Shown: one piece after another, positions 62,173 to 64,000 of the stretch | Layout of the letters: each line of letters begins with the position of its first letter | Numbering within the stretch: position 1 is the first letter of the stretch | Source: Piezodorus guildinii | Lineage: Eukaryota > Arthropoda > Insecta > Hemiptera > Pentatomidae | Direction of reading: 5' to 3' | NCBI GenBank assembly: GCA_023052935.1 | Contig: CM041293.1 | Coordinates: forward strand, 180,840,789-180,904,788 | Length of the DNA stretch: 64,000 nt | Position numbers and translations under genes: made by a program | The notes under the pieces: generated by a model | What the model saw: only the letters and a program-made list of their open reading frames with translations | The model's database searches: none | Told to the model about the DNA's origin: nothing

Positions 62173-63757
62173 TCTGGTGAGCAAAACTCACGACTTTCAC
62201 TTACCTCCGTGATTCACATTGGGTTGTTTCACATGAAATGTCCGTTTTTATAGTTTCTGAAATACATAAAGGATTTTGCAGGTCTCTGTTGTTTCCTTCC
62301 GAATGTTTACATATTTAAAGTTAACAGTTACTAATCATCTACCTTTGTATTATAAACATTAGCTTCCCAATCAATTACCCACTTTTTAGTATACCTCCAA
62401 AAATGAAAATGGAAAGACGCGATTTTCTAGTAATATTTTTGTACGAGTTTAAACTAGGCCATTCAGCAGCTGGGGCCGCTGGAAATATTTACAAGGTGTT
62501 TGGGGAAGGGAGTGTTAATGAACGGACCATTCGCCGTTGCCCCGAGGAAGACCTCCGTCCGTAATAGACAACGATGTTCTCATACAGTAGAAGGAAACCC
62601 CCTACCAGTTAAAGGACCCTCAGCACAACTAAATGCTAGTGCATCTAACGTTTCCAGACATTTAAAGTGTATTGGGAAAGTAAAAAAGCTCGATACATGG
62701 GTACCTCATGATCTCACTGAACGGCATGTTTCAAAACATACCGTGCAAAAATTGATAGAACTGGGCTACGAAGTTCTTCCGCACCCACCATATTCCCCCG
62801 ACTTGTCTCTAACAGATTACCACCTGTTCAGGAATTTAGACAACTTTGTCAAAAGAAAACTTTTTGAAAATGATGATCAAGTGAGAAGTCGTTTTCAGAT
62901 TTTGTTTCACTTTAAAGCACAGAGTTTTTCAGTTCGGGGATAAAAAAGTTGGTGTTACGTTGGGAAAAATGTGTAGAAAAAGAAGGTAAATACTTTGAAT
63001 AAAATTATCTTGTTTTCATATTGTATTTTTGATAAAAATCCTTTACCTTGAAAACGGACATTTCATGTGACACAACCCAATATTAATTTAAGTATTTTTA
63101 AACAAATTTAGAAACGAAAATAAATTGTTAAAGAATTATTTACATTGGATTTTAATAGAAACATGTGTTTTATTTAATAATCTATTATATTCTTATCCAC
63201 GACAAACATTTTGTTTTATCGGATTTTCATTAATTTCCGTAAACTTTCACAATAGCATATGTATGATGATATTTTTTCTAAAATCTTTATGATGTATATT
63301 ACTGTTCTTAATTTAAAAAAAAAAAAATATTTCACTTAAAAAATATTTTTGCAGTTTTCTCCTTTAGTTGGATATCGAATTCGTTCAACTTCTATATGTA
63401 ACTGTTTTTTAGCAATGCTGATCAGATAATATGGCAAATTTCATAAAATCTACAAAATTAAAGAGACTTTAGAAGATGAAATTTGGAAATATCGGCATTT
63501 AAGGCCAATCAGGCAATTTCAATCAGAATGAAATCCACATCATATTAAAGCCAATTAAATTTTACATCCATATAGGTAGTTTAATCAAAATCGTTCAAAA
63601 CAGACACATACATAGACCATTTTGCAGGACTTAGTTATTTCGAATCAGGTGACCCTAAAACGTGTATTTCCGATGAAAACTTGAATTCGAAAATTTTCAT
63701 GATCGCAATACTTTCCCTTACTATTTATTTCATATATTGGTAAGTGAAAGTAAAAAG
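62173..63757 (+). mobile_element. HINE-like element, copy I, split by a mariner
   Basis: The 5' end (62173-~62218) reads TCTGGTGAGCAAAACTCACG-ACTTTCACTTACC. The remainder (63083-63757) ends with the long-loop hairpin ACTTTCCCTTACTA...GGTAAGTGAAAGT and AAAAAG. It belongs with copy D to a long-loop subgroup. Confidence 0.85.
62219..63080 (+). pseudogene. Mariner (cecropia/Hsmar1-like), internally deleted copy M5, both TIRs
   Basis: 862 bp inserted into HINE copy I. The left end is TTGGGTTGTTTCACATG (preceded by CA, not TA), the right end ACACAACCCAA followed by TA. The transposase opens at ~62403 (MKMERRDF) and has lost a segment around the HTH-linker (FGEGSVNERTIRR then CPEED). It reads PSAQLNASASNVSRHLKCIGKVKKLDTWVPHDLTERHVSKHTVQKLIELGYEVLPHPPYSPDLSLTDYHLFRNLDNF at 62615-62850. 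Here the junction is visible within one open frame: DLTER passes straight to HVSKHTVQKL. The first two catalytic aspartates are absent. Confidence 0.9.
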
Positions 63758-64000
63758 TTGGGATGAAACTGATGAATAAAAGCACCTTAACTAATACTTT
63801 TTTATAATATGTAAACATTTTTAACCAGAGAGGATTAAATTCCAATGTTTTAAAACGCTCTTTACACCCACGTACACTCTAAACTTTATCCTCAAGGCCT
63901 CATAGTAATGATAACATAAAGATCACGCACCAAAAAATAATATATTGGTTTAAAGTGCACTTATTTGAGCAAACTCTTAATAGAATTGTCTCAATACGCG
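63758..64000. other. End of window, nothing recognised
   Basis: AT-rich with no ORF or repeat match. Confidence 0.4.

Noticed and set aside
1..64000. CRISPR arrays, operons, bacterial genes or contamination
   Set aside because: No regular spaced direct repeats and no bacterial gene layout. All coding content is eukaryotic transposable elements.

Overview
The window reads as repeat-rich, AT-rich DNA from an animal, most likely an insect. Jockey-clade and RTE-like LINEs, errantivirus-type Gypsy elements, cecropia-type mariner copies, tRNA-derived SINEs and long (TA)n/(CT)n tracts are all arthropod-like; a hemipteran with a large genome would fit, but that is an inference. I found no host protein-coding gene, no rRNA and no convincing functional tRNA gene. 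Every long or recognisable reading frame belongs to a transposable element (TE).

Layout. 0-3.5 kb: Jockey EN fragment, a short Gypsy-derived ORF joining a Gag-like start to an integrase C-terminus, and a Jockey 3' tail. 3.5-7.4 kb: a ~620-bp foldback element, a SINE with a perfect 13-bp target-site duplication (TSD), a truncated Jockey, and the first full copy of a ~900-bp non-autonomous family with Helentron (HINE)-like ends. 8.6-15.2 kb: two internally deleted mariners, a Gypsy 3' end with its LTR, a CR1/L2-like LINE. 16.3-21.0 kb: a full-length but mutated Jockey on the minus strand. 21.4-24.8 kb: nested LINE fragments inside HINE and Jockey copies. 25.8-26.2 kb: a hAT-type MITE. 26.7-33.4 kb: a HINE copy split by a 5.45-kb Gypsy element whose LTRs differ at one base. 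33.9-37.4 kb: mariner and a HINE inside a HINE. 38-48.7 kb: CR1/L2-like and RTE-like LINE pieces, three SINEs, more HINEs. 50.8-55.6 kb: a complete Jockey with two intact ORFs and a 10-bp TSD. 56.5-64 kb: second foldback, a palindromic mariner carrying a MITE, RTE-like fragment, and a HINE holding a mariner.

How it works together. The intact Jockey is the only element here that looks autonomous. Around it are elements that need enzymes supplied in trans: HINEs with no ORF, mariners sharing a deletion that removes two of three catalytic aspartates, SINEs, MITEs, and a young-looking Gypsy that keeps gag, protease, RT and RNase H but has lost integrase and most of env. Nesting gives relative ages: HINEs and mariners are repeatedly the hosts, while SINEs, Jockey pieces and the Gypsy are inserted into them.

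Limits: boundaries were set by eye from repeat-to-repeat comparison, TSDs and terminal repeats. Where no TSD is quoted, ends are good to roughly 10-30 bp. Family names come from motif recognition, not from a database search.
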